A stretch of 6,423 bases of DNA from an uncultured Sutterella sp. (GCA_900767875.1 CAAGAT010000087.1:1-6423); one strand, 5' to 3'. Numbered from the stretch's first letter, positions 1 through 6,392 are shown. The notes: a model not told the origin generated them from the sequence alone. Made by a program: numbers and translations.

Positions 1-1
1 A

Positions 2-214
2 AAGCGCATCGCTCGTGAAGTGAGTTCCCAAGCCCTCGTGCCTTTTGCACGAAGCTGCGGAGCCAACAGCGAGAACCCGCCTGAGAGTTGCCTAGGCAAC
101 TCCGCAGGAATCCCCTGGTTTCAATCAGGGGAGGATGTCAATCTTCGTCCACGGGCACGTGGTTGGGGATCGGGTCGATGCCGTCACCGAAGAGGTAGTT
201 TTCGCACTGCGTGA
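2..214 (+). CDS. Possible C-terminal tail of TnpB (RNA-guided nuclease), partial
   Basis: One frame is open from base 2 to a TGA at 212-214, starting KRIAREVSSQ and passing through the whole right-end hairpin region as ...GNSAGIPWFQSGEDVN. The opening residues could be the end of the helix after the TnpB zinc-finger/RuvC-III region (typically ...NAAxNIxAR...), and TnpB frames often run on as low-quality tails over the omega RNA. No catalytic residue or zinc-finger cysteine pair lies in this segment, so the nuclease cannot be judged. The other two plus frames stop at 16-18 and 21-23, so the true tnpB frame could instead end there. Beyond base 141 this frame is antisense to yggX and is not expected to be conserved. 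Confidence 0.33.
   Translation, partial: KRIAREVSSQALVPFARSCGANSENPPESCLGNSAGIPWFQSGEDVNLRPRARGWGSGRCRHRRGSFRTA
36..52 (+). repeat. Stem-loop in candidate omega RNA scaffold
   Basis: A perfect 6-bp inverted repeat, TCGTGC (36-41) and GCACGA (47-52), with a CTTTT loop. It is the first of three consecutive stems and could be a compact hairpin of the omega RNA. No T tract follows it on the plus strand, and on the minus strand it lies about 85 bases past the yggX stop without a following T run. Confidence 0.5.
55..107 (+). repeat. Long-range 8-bp stem competing with an 18-bp palindrome
   Basis: CTGCGGAG (55-62) is the exact reverse complement of CTCCGCAG (100-107), giving an 8-bp stem that closes a 37-nt loop. 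Inside it, GAGTTGCCTAGGCAACTC (85-102) is a perfect 18-bp palindrome that could fold as a short hairpin. The two share bases 100-102, so full forms of both cannot coexist. In a guide-RNA scaffold this could be a closing stem with an internal hairpin, or two alternative folds. Confidence 0.5.
111..132 (+). repeat. Terminal stem-loop of the IS605-type right end
   Basis: TCCCCTG (111-117) pairs perfectly with CAGGGGA (126-132); the loop is GTTTCAAT. It is flanked by GGAA on the left and GGATGTCAA on the right. The CCCC...TTTCAA...GGGGAGGATGTCAA pattern is what first identifies the element end. In the IS200/IS605 family such a hairpin is the TnpA binding structure of the right end and also the 3' stem of the omega RNA just before the guide. 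Confidence 0.68.
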
Positions 215-413
215 GCAGGTGCTTGCGCACGTTGGGATCGGCGCAGTTCAGGCCATACTCGTTGATCATCATGGTCTGCAGCTTGGTCCACTCGTCCCAG
301 GCTTCCTGGCTGATGCTCGCCCAGATGCGCTTACCGAGCTCGCCCGGAACGGGCGGGTAGGCCAGACCCGGAAGGTCCTTGTGCAGCTTGGCGCAGTGTA
401 CGGTGCGTGCCAT
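138..413 (-). CDS. yggX: Probable Fe(2+)-trafficking / oxidative damage protection protein YggX
   Basis: A 91-residue cytosolic protein of the YggX family, whose members are normally about 90 residues. It starts MARTVHCAKL, with the conserved cysteine at position 7 (the equivalent of Cys7 in enterobacterial YggX), then PGELGKRI (23-30), a SxEAWxEW segment (34-42), QTMMINEY (46-53) and a helical region NVRKHLLTQCENYLFG (61-76). The family limits oxidative damage to iron-sulfur enzymes and has been linked to iron handling; the exact chemistry is not settled. The start is well supported by an AGGAG at 423-427, nine bases upstream of the ATG. It lies 22 bases downstream of argA on the same strand, so it is likely the second gene of one transcript. 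Its TGA stop (138-140) falls inside the proposed insertion-element end, and a transcript from that element would be antisense to it. Confidence 0.95.
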   Translation of the reverse strand: MARTVHCAKLHKDLPGLAYPPVPGELGKRIWASISQEAWDEWTKLQTMMINEYGLNCADPNVRKHLLTQCENYLFGDGIDPIPNHVPVDED

Positions 414-422
414 AGTCGTTTA

Positions 423-427
423 CTCCT
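423..427 (-). promoter_or_regulatory. Ribosome binding site of yggX
   Basis: On the minus strand the argA-yggX gap contains AGGAG with a nine-base spacer before the yggX ATG at 413. This fixes the yggX start and shows it is translated independently rather than by coupling overlap. Confidence 0.8.
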
Positions 428-435
428 CAATATAT

Positions 436-1794
436 TCAAAGCGTTTTGATAAAGATTTTCGAGCGGCGGTTCCAGTTGTACATCCGCTGCTTTTCAATGG
501 GAAGATTTTCGACGCAGGCTTCTTCAAAGCCGCGCTTGATGAACCAGTGGGCCGTTCGGGTCGTGAGCACAAAAATGCGCTTTAAGCCCGCATCGCGCGC
601 CCGCTGTTCGATGCGCCGCAGGAGCCGATCGCCGTCGCCCGCGCCCTGATAGTCCGGGTGCACGGCCACGGCGGCCATCTCGCCGATTCCCGCTTCGGGG
701 TAAGGATACAGTGCCGCCGACCCATAGATAAAGCCGTCGTGCTCAAGAACCGTGAAGTGACTGATCTCGCGCTCGATCTTCTCGCGGGGGCGCTTGACCA
801 AAATCCCTTCGGCTTCAAAGGGTTCCAGAAGTTTGACCAAAGCCGCCACGTCGTCGATGGTCGCTTCTCGAATCGACTCCATGTTTTCCATCGACACCAT
901 CGTGCCCACGCCGTCGTGCGTGAAAAGCTCGGTGAGGATCCCGCCGTCCAAGGAGTAGGGGATGATGTGCACGCGGTCGACCCCGCCCTTTAACGCCCGC
1001 AGGGCAAAGCCCAGGTTAAAGACGTCCTCGTCGTCGACTCCCTTGTTCTGCACCAGAGCCTGAGCCCGCTGGGCGGTCAGATCCTGCTGTAGCTCGCCCT
1101 TGACGCGCACGCCCTCGACCCCCACCGACAAGATGAGTTTGTCGGCGTGAATGGCCACGGCAATGGCCGTGGCCACGTCTTCGGTCGTGATGTTGAAGGC
1201 CTCGCCCGTGGGCGAAAAGCCCGTGGGGCTGACGAGCACAATGTTGCCGCGGCAGAGAAGATCGCGGATGCTGTCGGCGTCGACCTTGCGCACGACGCCC
1301 GTGTGCTGAAAGTCCACGCCGTCGATGACGCCCAGGGGACGGGCCGTGACGAAGTTGCCCGAGACGACTTTGACGCGAGAGTGCTGCATCGGGGTGTTGG
1401 GCAGGCCCTGCGAGAAGGCCGCCTCGATGTCAAAGCGCGTCTCGCCGCAGGCTTCCTTGACGCATTCGAGCTCTTCGGGGCCGGTGATGCGGGTGCCCTT
1501 GTAAAAGCGCCCTTCGAGGTGGCGCAGCGCCATCAGGGACTCGATCTGCGGGCGCGAGCCGTGCACGAGCACGACGCGCACGCCCATGCTCGCAATCAGG
1601 CTCACGTCCATCACGAGGTGGTTCAAAAGGGTCTTGTCGGCGACCACTTCGCCGGCAAAGCTGATGACGAAGGTGCGCCCGTGATGCAGGTGCACGTAGG
1701 GGGCTGCGCTGCGCAGCCAGGAGACCCACTGCAGGTGTTCGGCCGCCTCAGCGGCCTCGTCGAGCGGGGCGCTCGTCTGTTCCGTATCCGACAT
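436..1794 (-). CDS. argA: N-acetylglutamate synthase (amino-acid N-acetyltransferase)
   Basis: ArgA transfers an acetyl group from acetyl-CoA to glutamate, the first committed step of arginine synthesis, in the cytosol. The 452-residue product has the classical two-domain form. The N-terminal amino-acid-kinase-like domain (about 33-295) contains RTFVISFAGE, VRVVLVHGSRPQI (72-84), KVVSGNFVTARPLGVIDGVD (142-161) and SPTGEAFNITTEDVA; in classical ArgA this domain binds the arginine inhibitor. The GNAT domain (about 308-445) contains GEMAAVAVHPDYQGAGDGDRLL, with the acetyl-CoA pyrophosphate loop near 380-390, then KRIFVLTTRTAHWFIKRGF and the terminal RRSKIF. Length and colinearity with E. coli ArgA are good. 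The frame stays open to 1965, but I prefer the ATG at 1794: GGAAA lies eight bases before it, the 57 upstream residues do not resemble ArgA, and a -10-like box lies in that extension. Arginine feedback inhibition is expected; I saw no clear ARG box. Confidence 0.95.
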   Translation of the reverse strand: MSDTEQTSAPLDEAAEAAEHLQWVSWLRSAAPYVHLHHGRTFVISFAGEVVADKTLLNHLVMDVSLIASMGVRVVLVHGSRPQIESLMALRHLEGRFYKGTRITGPEELECVKEACGETRFDIEAAFSQGLPNTPMQHSRVKVVSGNFVTARPLGVIDGVDFQHTGVVRKVDADSIRDLLCRGNIVLVSPTGFSPTGEAFNITTEDVATAIAVAIHADKLILSVGVEGVRVKGELQQDLTAQRAQALVQNKGVDDEDVFNLGFALRALKGGVDRVHIIPYSLDGGILTELFTHDGVGTMVSMENMESIREATIDDVAALVKLLEPFEAEGILVKRPREKIEREISHFTVLEHDGFIYGSAALYPYPEAGIGEMAAVAVHPDYQGAGDGDRLLRRIEQRARDAGLKRIFVLTTRTAHWFIKRGFEEACVENLPIEKQRMYNWNRRSKIFIKTL

Positions 1795-1853
1795 GATGCT
1801 GATTTCCGGCCGCAGGCCCAAGGGGGCGGCGGCATAGTCAAAAAGGTGCGCCC

Positions 1854-1859
1854 ATTTTA
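1854..1859 (-). promoter_or_regulatory. Candidate -10 box for argA
   Basis: On the minus strand the hexamer TAAAAT matches the sigma-70 -10 consensus at five of six positions. It lies about 60 bases upstream of the ATG at 1794, giving a leader of roughly 50 bases. No good -35 hexamer is found 16-18 bases upstream (GGGATC or GGATCG), so it is weak unless assisted by an activator. It supports the shorter argA start. Confidence 0.3.
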
Positions 1860-1931
1860 AAGGTTTGTGCGCCGTTCGATCCCCGTCCCTCAAGCCAAGC
1901 GCAGGGCGCGCGGCGCCAAGGGCAAAACGCG

Positions 1932-1960
1932 AATTTCGGTAGACTTCGCATACCGAGATT
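1932..1960. repeat. Imperfect inverted repeat between argA and hrpA (candidate operator)
   Basis: AATTTCGGTA (1932-1941) and TACCGAGATT (1951-1960) form 10-bp arms with one mismatch (a G-T pair if folded as RNA) around a 9-bp spacer; arm centres are 19 bp apart, close to two helical turns. It lies in a locally AT-rich patch of the divergent promoter region in an otherwise GC-rich window. It does not match the ARG box pattern. It could bind a dimeric regulator or fold as a leader hairpin; the regulator is unknown. Confidence 0.4.
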
Positions 1961-1976
1961 TTCAACCGATTTTCAA
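1957..1976. repeat. Tandem direct repeat GATTTTCAA, 11-bp period
   Basis: GATTTTCAA occurs at 1957-1965 and again at 1968-1976, separated by CC, a period of 11 bp or about one helical turn. The first copy overlaps the right arm of the neighbouring inverted repeat. Read on the minus strand each copy contains TTGAAA, a passable -35 hexamer, although the matching -10 boxes (TATGCG, CTACCG) are poor. Candidate protein-binding sites or stacked promoter elements controlling argA and/or hrpA. Confidence 0.4.
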
Positions 1977-2002
1977 TGCCTTCGAGGCCGGCCCGGGGAC
2001 CC

Positions 2003-2033
2003 CGCCGCGGGTGTCGGCGCCTCTTGGTTTTTT
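2003..2033 (+). promoter_or_regulatory. GC hairpin plus T6 tract in the hrpA leader
   Basis: CGCCG (2003-2007) pairs with CGGCG (2015-2019) around a 7-nt loop, followed eight bases later by six T residues (2028-2033) that end two bases before the hrpA ATG. The gap between stem and T run is too long for a textbook intrinsic terminator, so attenuation is only possible. A U-rich, unstructured stretch just before a start codon without a Shine-Dalgarno sequence could also serve as a ribosomal protein S1 contact. Confidence 0.25.
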
Positions 2034-2035
2034 CT

Positions 2036-5000
2036 ATGAGTCAGAACGACAATCCTTTCGGCGCCCTCAAGAGCCTTGTGCAGGAGGGACAGATCCGCAC
2101 GAAAGCCTACGTGCCTTCTTCCAACGGCAACAAGCCCTCGGCCGCGGCCATGCGCTACGCCGACGCGGCCGTCCGGAAGGCCTTTGAGGAGCGGCACGGC
2201 AAAGAGCAAGAGGCCACGCCGCCCGTCAAGCCCGCTCCCAAGCCCGAACCCAAACGTGACGGCCGCCCGCAGACGGCGACGTCGGTCCAGTCCGAAAAGA
2301 AGCCCTCCCAGCCGCGTCGGCCGCGCCCGGACAGTCGCCCCGCGCGTCCGGTGCCCGAGAGCGCGCGCCGTCCCTCGGCGCCCCGACCCGACAAGCCCGC
2401 GCAGACGCCGGCTCAACCGCAGGCTCAGGCTCCGGCCGATGCGGCTCGAGCCGCCGCCCGGCGCCGCGTCAACGCCCGCGTGACTGACTCGGAGGCGAAA
2501 GCCACGGGCCCGCGGGAAAAGCGCGACCTGATGCCCGCCGTCCCGCAGCGCCGATCGCCCTTTGTGCCGCCCAACCCGATCACCAAGCCGATCAAGTTGT
2601 CCGAAGGCCTTCCGGTGACGCAGCACGCCGAAGAGCTCATCGCCGCCATTGAGGCTAATCCCGTCATCGTCGTGTGCGGTGAAACGGGCTCGGGCAAAAC
2701 GACGCAACTTCCGAAGCTTTGCCTTTTGGCCGGCCGCGGCACCAAGGGCCTTATCGGCCACACGCAGCCGCGGCGTATTGCCGCCAGTTCGATCGCCAAG
2801 CGCATCGCCGCGGAGCTTGAAAGCGAGGTGGGCGAAATCGTGGGCTACAAGGTGCGCTTTACGGACCAGACCATGCCCGGGGCCGCGATCAAGCTCATGA
2901 CCGACGGCATTTTGCTCGCCGAAACCCAGACCGATCCCCTTTTAAAGCGCTACGACACGATCATCATCGACGAAGCGCACGAGCGCTCGATCAACATCGA
3001 CTTTTTGCTCGGGTACCTCAAGCGCGTGCTGCAAAAGCGCAAGGACCTCAAGGTGATCATCACCTCGGCCACGATCGACGCCGAGCGCTTTGCCAAGCAC
3101 TTTGAACTCGACGGAAAACCCGCGCCCGTCTTTACGATTTCGGGGCGCACCTACCCCGTGCAGATCCGCTATCGGCCGGTCGACGACACCGACGAGACGG
3201 ACGACAAGACGCTGATGGACGCGGTGGCCGACGCCTGCGACGAGCTGATGATGGCCGGGCGCGGCGACATCCTCGTCTTTTTGCCGGGCGAGCGCGAAAT
3301 CCGAGAAGCCGCCGAGGTGCTCCGAACCCACAACCGACCGGGCACGGTCGAAATCCTGCCCCTTTACGCGCGCCTCTCGGCCGCCGAGCAGGAGCGGGTC
3401 TTTAAAAGCGGCGGGGCGCGGCGCATTGTTCTGGCCACCAACGTGGCCGAAACCTCCATCACGGTGCCGGGCATCCGCTACGTGGTCGACACGGGCCTGG
3501 CGCGCATCAAGCGCTACAGCTATCGCAACAAGGTCGAGCAGCTTTTGGTCGAGCCCGTGAGCAAGGCCTCGGCCAATCAGCGCGCGGGCCGCTGCGGCCG
3601 CGTGGCCGACGGCATCTGCATTCGTCTTTTTGATGAAAACGACTGGGCCAGGCGCCCGGACTACACCGATCCGGAAATCATCCGCTCGAACCTGGCGGCC
3701 GTGATTTTGCGCATGAAGGCTTTGAAACTCGGGGACGTGCGCGAGTTCGACTTTGTGCAGCCGCCGCCCCCCAAGGCCATTGCCGACGGCTATGCGATCC
3801 TCTCGGAGCTGCACGCCATCGACAAAACCGGCGAGCTCACGGACGTGGGCAGGATCCTCTCGCGCCTTCCCGTCGACCCCAAGCTCTCGCGCATGCTCTT
3901 GGAAGCGTCCAAGCGGGGAGCCCTCAAAGAAGCTCTCGTGGTGGTCTCGGGCCTGGCGGTGCAGGATCCGCGTGAGCGCCCCCTGCCCGCGCAGCAGCAG
4001 GCCGATCAGGCGCACAAGCGCTTTGCCGATGAGTCGAGCGACTTTTTAAGCTACCTCAACATCTGGAATTGGTTTGAGAGCGAGCGCGCCAACAAGACGA
4101 GCAATCGGGAACTCACCGAGAAGATGCATCGCAACTTCCTCTCGCCGCGGCGCATGCGCGAGTGGCGCGACGTCTGGCGTCAGTTAAAGGAACTCACCGA
4201 GGAAATCGGCTGGACGATCACGCAGGAGCCCGCCGACTACGAGGCGTTGCACACGTCCCTTTTAACGGGCCTTCTGGGGAACCTCGGGATGCGGGATCTC
4301 TCGGCGGACCTGCGGGCCGCCCCGTACCTGGGCGCCCGCGGCATCCGCTTTTGGGTGTGGCCGGGCTCGGCCCTGGCCAAAAAGGCCGGCAAATGGCTCA
4401 TGGCGGCCGAACTCGTGGAAACCAGCCGCCTCTTTGCCCGTTGTGTCGCCGACATCGAGCCCGAGTGGGTCGAGCGGGCTGCCTCGCACCTTATCAAAAA
4501 GAGCTGGAGCGAGCCGCACTGGGAAAAGACCCGCGCCGAAGTGCTGGCCCTCGAGCGCGGCACGCTCTATGGTCTGCCCGTCTATCAGGATCGGCGCGTG
4601 CAGTTTGCCCCGCATGACCCCGCCACGGCCCGCGACATCTTCATCCGTCAGGCGCTTGTCGAAGGCCAGTACGAAACGCGTGCGCCCTTTTTTGCGCACA
4701 ACAAACGCCTCGTGCGCGAGATTGAAGAGATCGAAAACAAGACGCGGCGCCCCGACGTGCTCGTGGACGACGAGACGATCTACGCCTTCTACGACAAGAT
4801 TCTCGATCAGAGCGTGGTCGGGGGCTCGACGTTCGAGAAGTGGCGCCGCACGGCCGAAAAGGACGATCCCAAGATCCTCTTCATGAAGCGGGACGATTTG
4901 ATGCGGCACGATGCCGCCGGCGTCACCGCCGAGTGGTATCCCAAGATCTATCGGGCCGCCGGGATCGAAATGGCCCTCACGTACCACTTCGAGCCCGGGT

Positions 5001-6334
5001 CGGTCAAAGACGGCGTGACGCTTGCCGTGCCCATCTTTGCGCTCAACCAGATCGATGCCGTGCGCACCGAGTGGTTGGTGCCCGGCATGCTCAAGGAAAA
5101 GGTGAGGGCCCTCATCAAGAGCCTGCCGCAAAAGCTGCGCCGCCACTGCGTGCCGATCGACAAGTACGCCGAAGGGTTCTTTGAGCGCACCGTCACGGGC
5201 ACGGAAATGCCCTCCAAGCCGTTGGTCGACGCTCTGATCGCCGACATCCGCGAAGAGACGGGCACGGTGTGCGAGCGCGTGGACTTCAAAATCGACATGC
5301 TGCAGCCGCACCTTTTCATGAACTTCAAGGTGCTCGACGAGCATGGGCGGCAGATCGGCATGGGCAGGAACCTTTCCGAGCTCAGAGCTGAATTCGGACA
5401 GCAGGCGCAGGAAACCTTCCGCAACGTGGCGCAGGCCGACGCGTCCGTGGCCTCGGACTTGGCCGACAACATCACGAACTGGACGTTTGGCGAGCTGCCC
5501 GAGCTCATGGAAATCAAGCGCGGGGGCCTGACGTTGATCGGGCACCCGGCTCTGGTCGACAAGGGCGAGGCGTGCATGCTCGACGTCTTTGACGACCTCG
5601 AAGAAGCCAAGAAGGCCCACCGCGCGGGCCTAAGACGCCTTTTCCTGATTCAATTGAAGGAGCAGGTGCGCTATCTGCAGCGCAACCTCACGGGGTTGCA
5701 GCGCGTGCAGATGCAGTGCGCGGTGATCGCGCCCATCGCCAAGACCTTTGAGAGCTTTGAGACGCTGCGCGACGAACTCACCGGTGCCGCGGTGGAAACG
5801 GCCGCCATGCAAGGCGAGTGGCCCGTCAATGAACTGCAGTTTCAGCAGAAAAAGGACGAAGCGCGCTCCCGATTGACGCTCATCGGCGGGGAGTACCTGC
5901 GCCTGATGGAAACCGTGGCGGCGGAACTGTCGGGCCTGAACAAACGCCTGCAGAACGCCCGGGCCTTTCCCGAGGCGGTCAAGGACATTGAAAATCAGCT
6001 CCGAAGCCTTTTTGTGCCGCACTTTCTGCTCACGATCCCCTTTGAGCGTTTGAAGCACTATCCGCGCTACATCAAGGCGATCAATGTGCGCCTTGAGCGG
6101 CTGCGCAATGACCCCGCGCGGGACGCCGCGCACATGGCCGAAATCGGCAAGCTCGCCGCTGCCCTCGGGCGCGAACTGGCCGCCCGCAAGGGCAGCGTCG
6201 ATGAGCGGCTCGAGAACTTCCGCTGGATGCTCGAAGAGCTGCGCGTCTCGCTTTTTGCCCAGGAGCTGCGCACCCCGGTGCCCGTGAGCGTCAAGCGTCT
6301 CACCAAGCAATGGGAGGCGTTGCGCCGTCTCTAA
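2036..6334 (+). CDS. hrpA: ATP-dependent DEAH-box RNA helicase HrpA
   Basis: A 1432-residue cytosolic RNA helicase. Superfamily 2 motifs are complete: Walker A GETGSGKT (215-222), motif Ia TQPRRIAA, DEAH (312-315), motif III SAT (344-346), motif V TNVAETS (468-474) and motif VI QRAGRCGR (515-522). Helicase-associated domains follow (about 570-800), then the large HrpA-specific C-terminal DUF3418 region, with DGVTLAVPIFALNQID and the terminal RWMLEELRVSLFAQELRTP. E. coli HrpA is about 1300 residues; the excess here is mostly an N-terminal tail, residues about 55-180, rich in Pro, Arg, Ala and Lys and probably disordered. HrpA-type helicases act on RNA; E. coli HrpA is linked to fimbrial mRNA processing and rescue of stalled ribosomes. 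The frame opens at 1976, but ATG 2036 (MSQNDNPFGALKSL) gives a sensible start. No clear Shine-Dalgarno sequence precedes either start. It is divergent from argA and transcribed alone within the window. Confidence 0.95.
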   Translation: MSQNDNPFGALKSLVQEGQIRTKAYVPSSNGNKPSAAAMRYADAAVRKAFEERHGKEQEATPPVKPAPKPEPKRDGRPQTATSVQSEKKPSQPRRPRPDSRPARPVPESARRPSAPRPDKPAQTPAQPQAQAPADAARAAARRRVNARVTDSEAKATGPREKRDLMPAVPQRRSPFVPPNPITKPIKLSEGLPVTQHAEELIAAIEANPVIVVCGETGSGKTTQLPKLCLLAGRGTKGLIGHTQPRRIAASSIAKRIAAELESEVGEIVGYKVRFTDQTMPGAAIKLMTDGILLAETQTDPLLKRYDTIIIDEAHERSINIDFLLGYLKRVLQKRKDLKVIITSATIDAERFAKHFELDGKPAPVFTISGRTYPVQIRYRPVDDTDETDDKTLMDAVADACDELMMAGRGDILVFLPGEREIREAAEVLRTHNRPGTVEILPLYARLSAAEQERVFKSGGARRIVLATNVAETSITVPGIRYVVDTGLARIKRYSYRNKVEQLLVEPVSKASANQRAGRCGRVADGICIRLFDENDWARRPDYTDPEIIRSNLAAVILRMKALKLGDVREFDFVQPPPPKAIADGYAILSELHAIDKTGELTDVGRILSRLPVDPKLSRMLLEASKRGALKEALVVVSGLAVQDPRERPLPAQQQADQAHKRFADESSDFLSYLNIWNWFESERANKTSNRELTEKMHRNFLSPRRMREWRDVWRQLKELTEEIGWTITQEPADYEALHTSLLTGLLGNLGMRDLSADLRAAPYLGARGIRFWVWPGSALAKKAGKWLMAAELVETSRLFARCVADIEPEWVERAASHLIKKSWSEPHWEKTRAEVLALERGTLYGLPVYQDRRVQFAPHDPATARDIFIRQALVEGQYETRAPFFAHNKRLVREIEEIENKTRRPDVLVDDETIYAFYDKILDQSVVGGSTFEKWRRTAEKDDPKILFMKRDDLMRHDAAGVTAEWYPKIYRAAGIEMALTYHFEPGSVKDGVTLAVPIFALNQIDAVRTEWLVPGMLKEKVRALIKSLPQKLRRHCVPIDKYAEGFFERTVTGTEMPSKPLVDALIADIREETGTVCERVDFKIDMLQPHLFMNFKVLDEHGRQIGMGRNLSELRAEFGQQAQETFRNVAQADASVASDLADNITNWTFGELPELMEIKRGGLTLIGHPALVDKGEACMLDVFDDLEEAKKAHRAGLRRLFLIQLKEQVRYLQRNLTGLQRVQMQCAVIAPIAKTFESFETLRDELTGAAVETAAMQGEWPVNELQFQQKKDEARSRLTLIGGEYLRLMETVAAELSGLNKRLQNARAFPEAVKDIENQLRSLFVPHFLLTIPFERLKHYPRYIKAINVRLERLRNDPARDAAHMAEIGKLAAALGRELAARKGSVDERLENFRWMLEELRVSLFAQELRTPVPVSVKRLTKQWEALRRL

Positions 6335-6369
6335 CCTGAATTTTGCATGAACCCTTTTCGGCCCGGTCA

Positions 6370-6392
6370 GCGGGGCGCCTGAGGCTCCCCGC
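6370..6392. terminator. Strong hairpin downstream of hrpA, no proper T tract
   Basis: GCGGGG-c-GCC (6370-6379) pairs with GGC-t-CCCCGC (6383-6392) around a TGA loop: nine pairs with one internal mismatch, starting 36 bases after the hrpA stop. On the plus strand it is followed by CGGCG and then seven A residues (6399-6405), not T, so it is not a canonical intrinsic terminator for hrpA; on the minus strand the T run would precede the stem. It may still protect the 3' end or aid factor-dependent termination. Nothing else is recognised in 6335-6423. Confidence 0.35.

Larger units (their letters stand above)
1..141 (+). mobile_element. Right end of an IS200/IS605-family (tnpB-type) insertion element, partial
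   Basis: Seen: the stretch ends with a perfect 7-bp stem (TCCCCTG 111-117 / CAGGGGA 126-132) with an 8-nt loop, then GGATGTCAA, preceded by two further stem-loops. Known: IS605/IS1341-group elements lack terminal inverted repeats; they have subterminal hairpins recognised by the TnpA Y1 transposase, and right ends with a C-rich/G-rich hairpin, a GGAG-type tail and a short cleavage tetranucleotide (TCAA in IS608). Inference: the right boundary lies after TCAA at 138-141, with the tnpB (and any tnpA) body left of the window. The left end and its target motif cannot be seen, so completeness and activity are unknown. Alternative: an unrelated 3'-UTR structure of yggX; the hairpin lacks a T tract on either strand, which argues against a simple terminator. 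Confidence 0.65.
1..157 (+). ncRNA. Candidate omega RNA (TnpB guide RNA), 3' part of scaffold plus guide
   Basis: Omega RNAs (reRNAs) are transcribed from the 3' end of tnpB through the right end of the element; the scaffold is element-derived and the roughly 16-20-nt guide is copied from flanking DNA. TnpB with this RNA cuts DNA that matches the guide next to the target motif used by the transposase. Here the scaffold would include the stems 36-41/47-52, 55-62/100-107 (or the competing palindrome 85-102) and 111-117/126-132. If the boundary is after base 141, the guide starts TCTTCGTCCACGGGCA (142-157), which is complementary to the 3' end of yggX mRNA. The 5' end of the RNA is not defined and may lie left of base 1. 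This call depends entirely on the element being correctly identified. Confidence 0.5.

Noticed and set aside
15..23. GTGAAGTGA shared with 6409-6417 near the other end of the window
   Set aside because: A 9-base match with no extension on either side is plausible by chance in a window of this size; it does not define flanking direct repeats.
1..137. tRNA or a rho-independent terminator for yggX
   Set aside because: No T-loop consensus, anticodon arm or CCA end can be built, and no T tract follows any of the stems on the minus strand.
135..449. A 104-codon plus-strand frame preceded directly by GGGGAGG
   Set aside because: The purine run is the right arm of the terminal hairpin and touches the ATG with no spacer; the frame is antisense to yggX over its whole length.
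1147..1860. A 237-codon plus-strand open frame opposite argA
   Set aside because: It is antisense to the conserved ArgA kinase-like domain and is a composition shadow; no family resemblance.
1795..1965. N-terminal extension of ArgA by 57 residues
   Set aside because: The residues do not resemble ArgA, no ribosome binding site was seen at 1965, and the extension contains a -10-like box and overlaps the dyad; the ATG at 1794 fits the family length.
4262..5620. A 452-codon open frame on the minus strand opposite hrpA, plus a 357-codon one at 2942-4015
   Set aside because: They lie fully antisense to the well-conserved hrpA motifs. Long stop-free antisense frames are expected in GC-rich genes with G/C at third positions. 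Their products have no recognisable domain and odd His/Val/Asp-rich composition.
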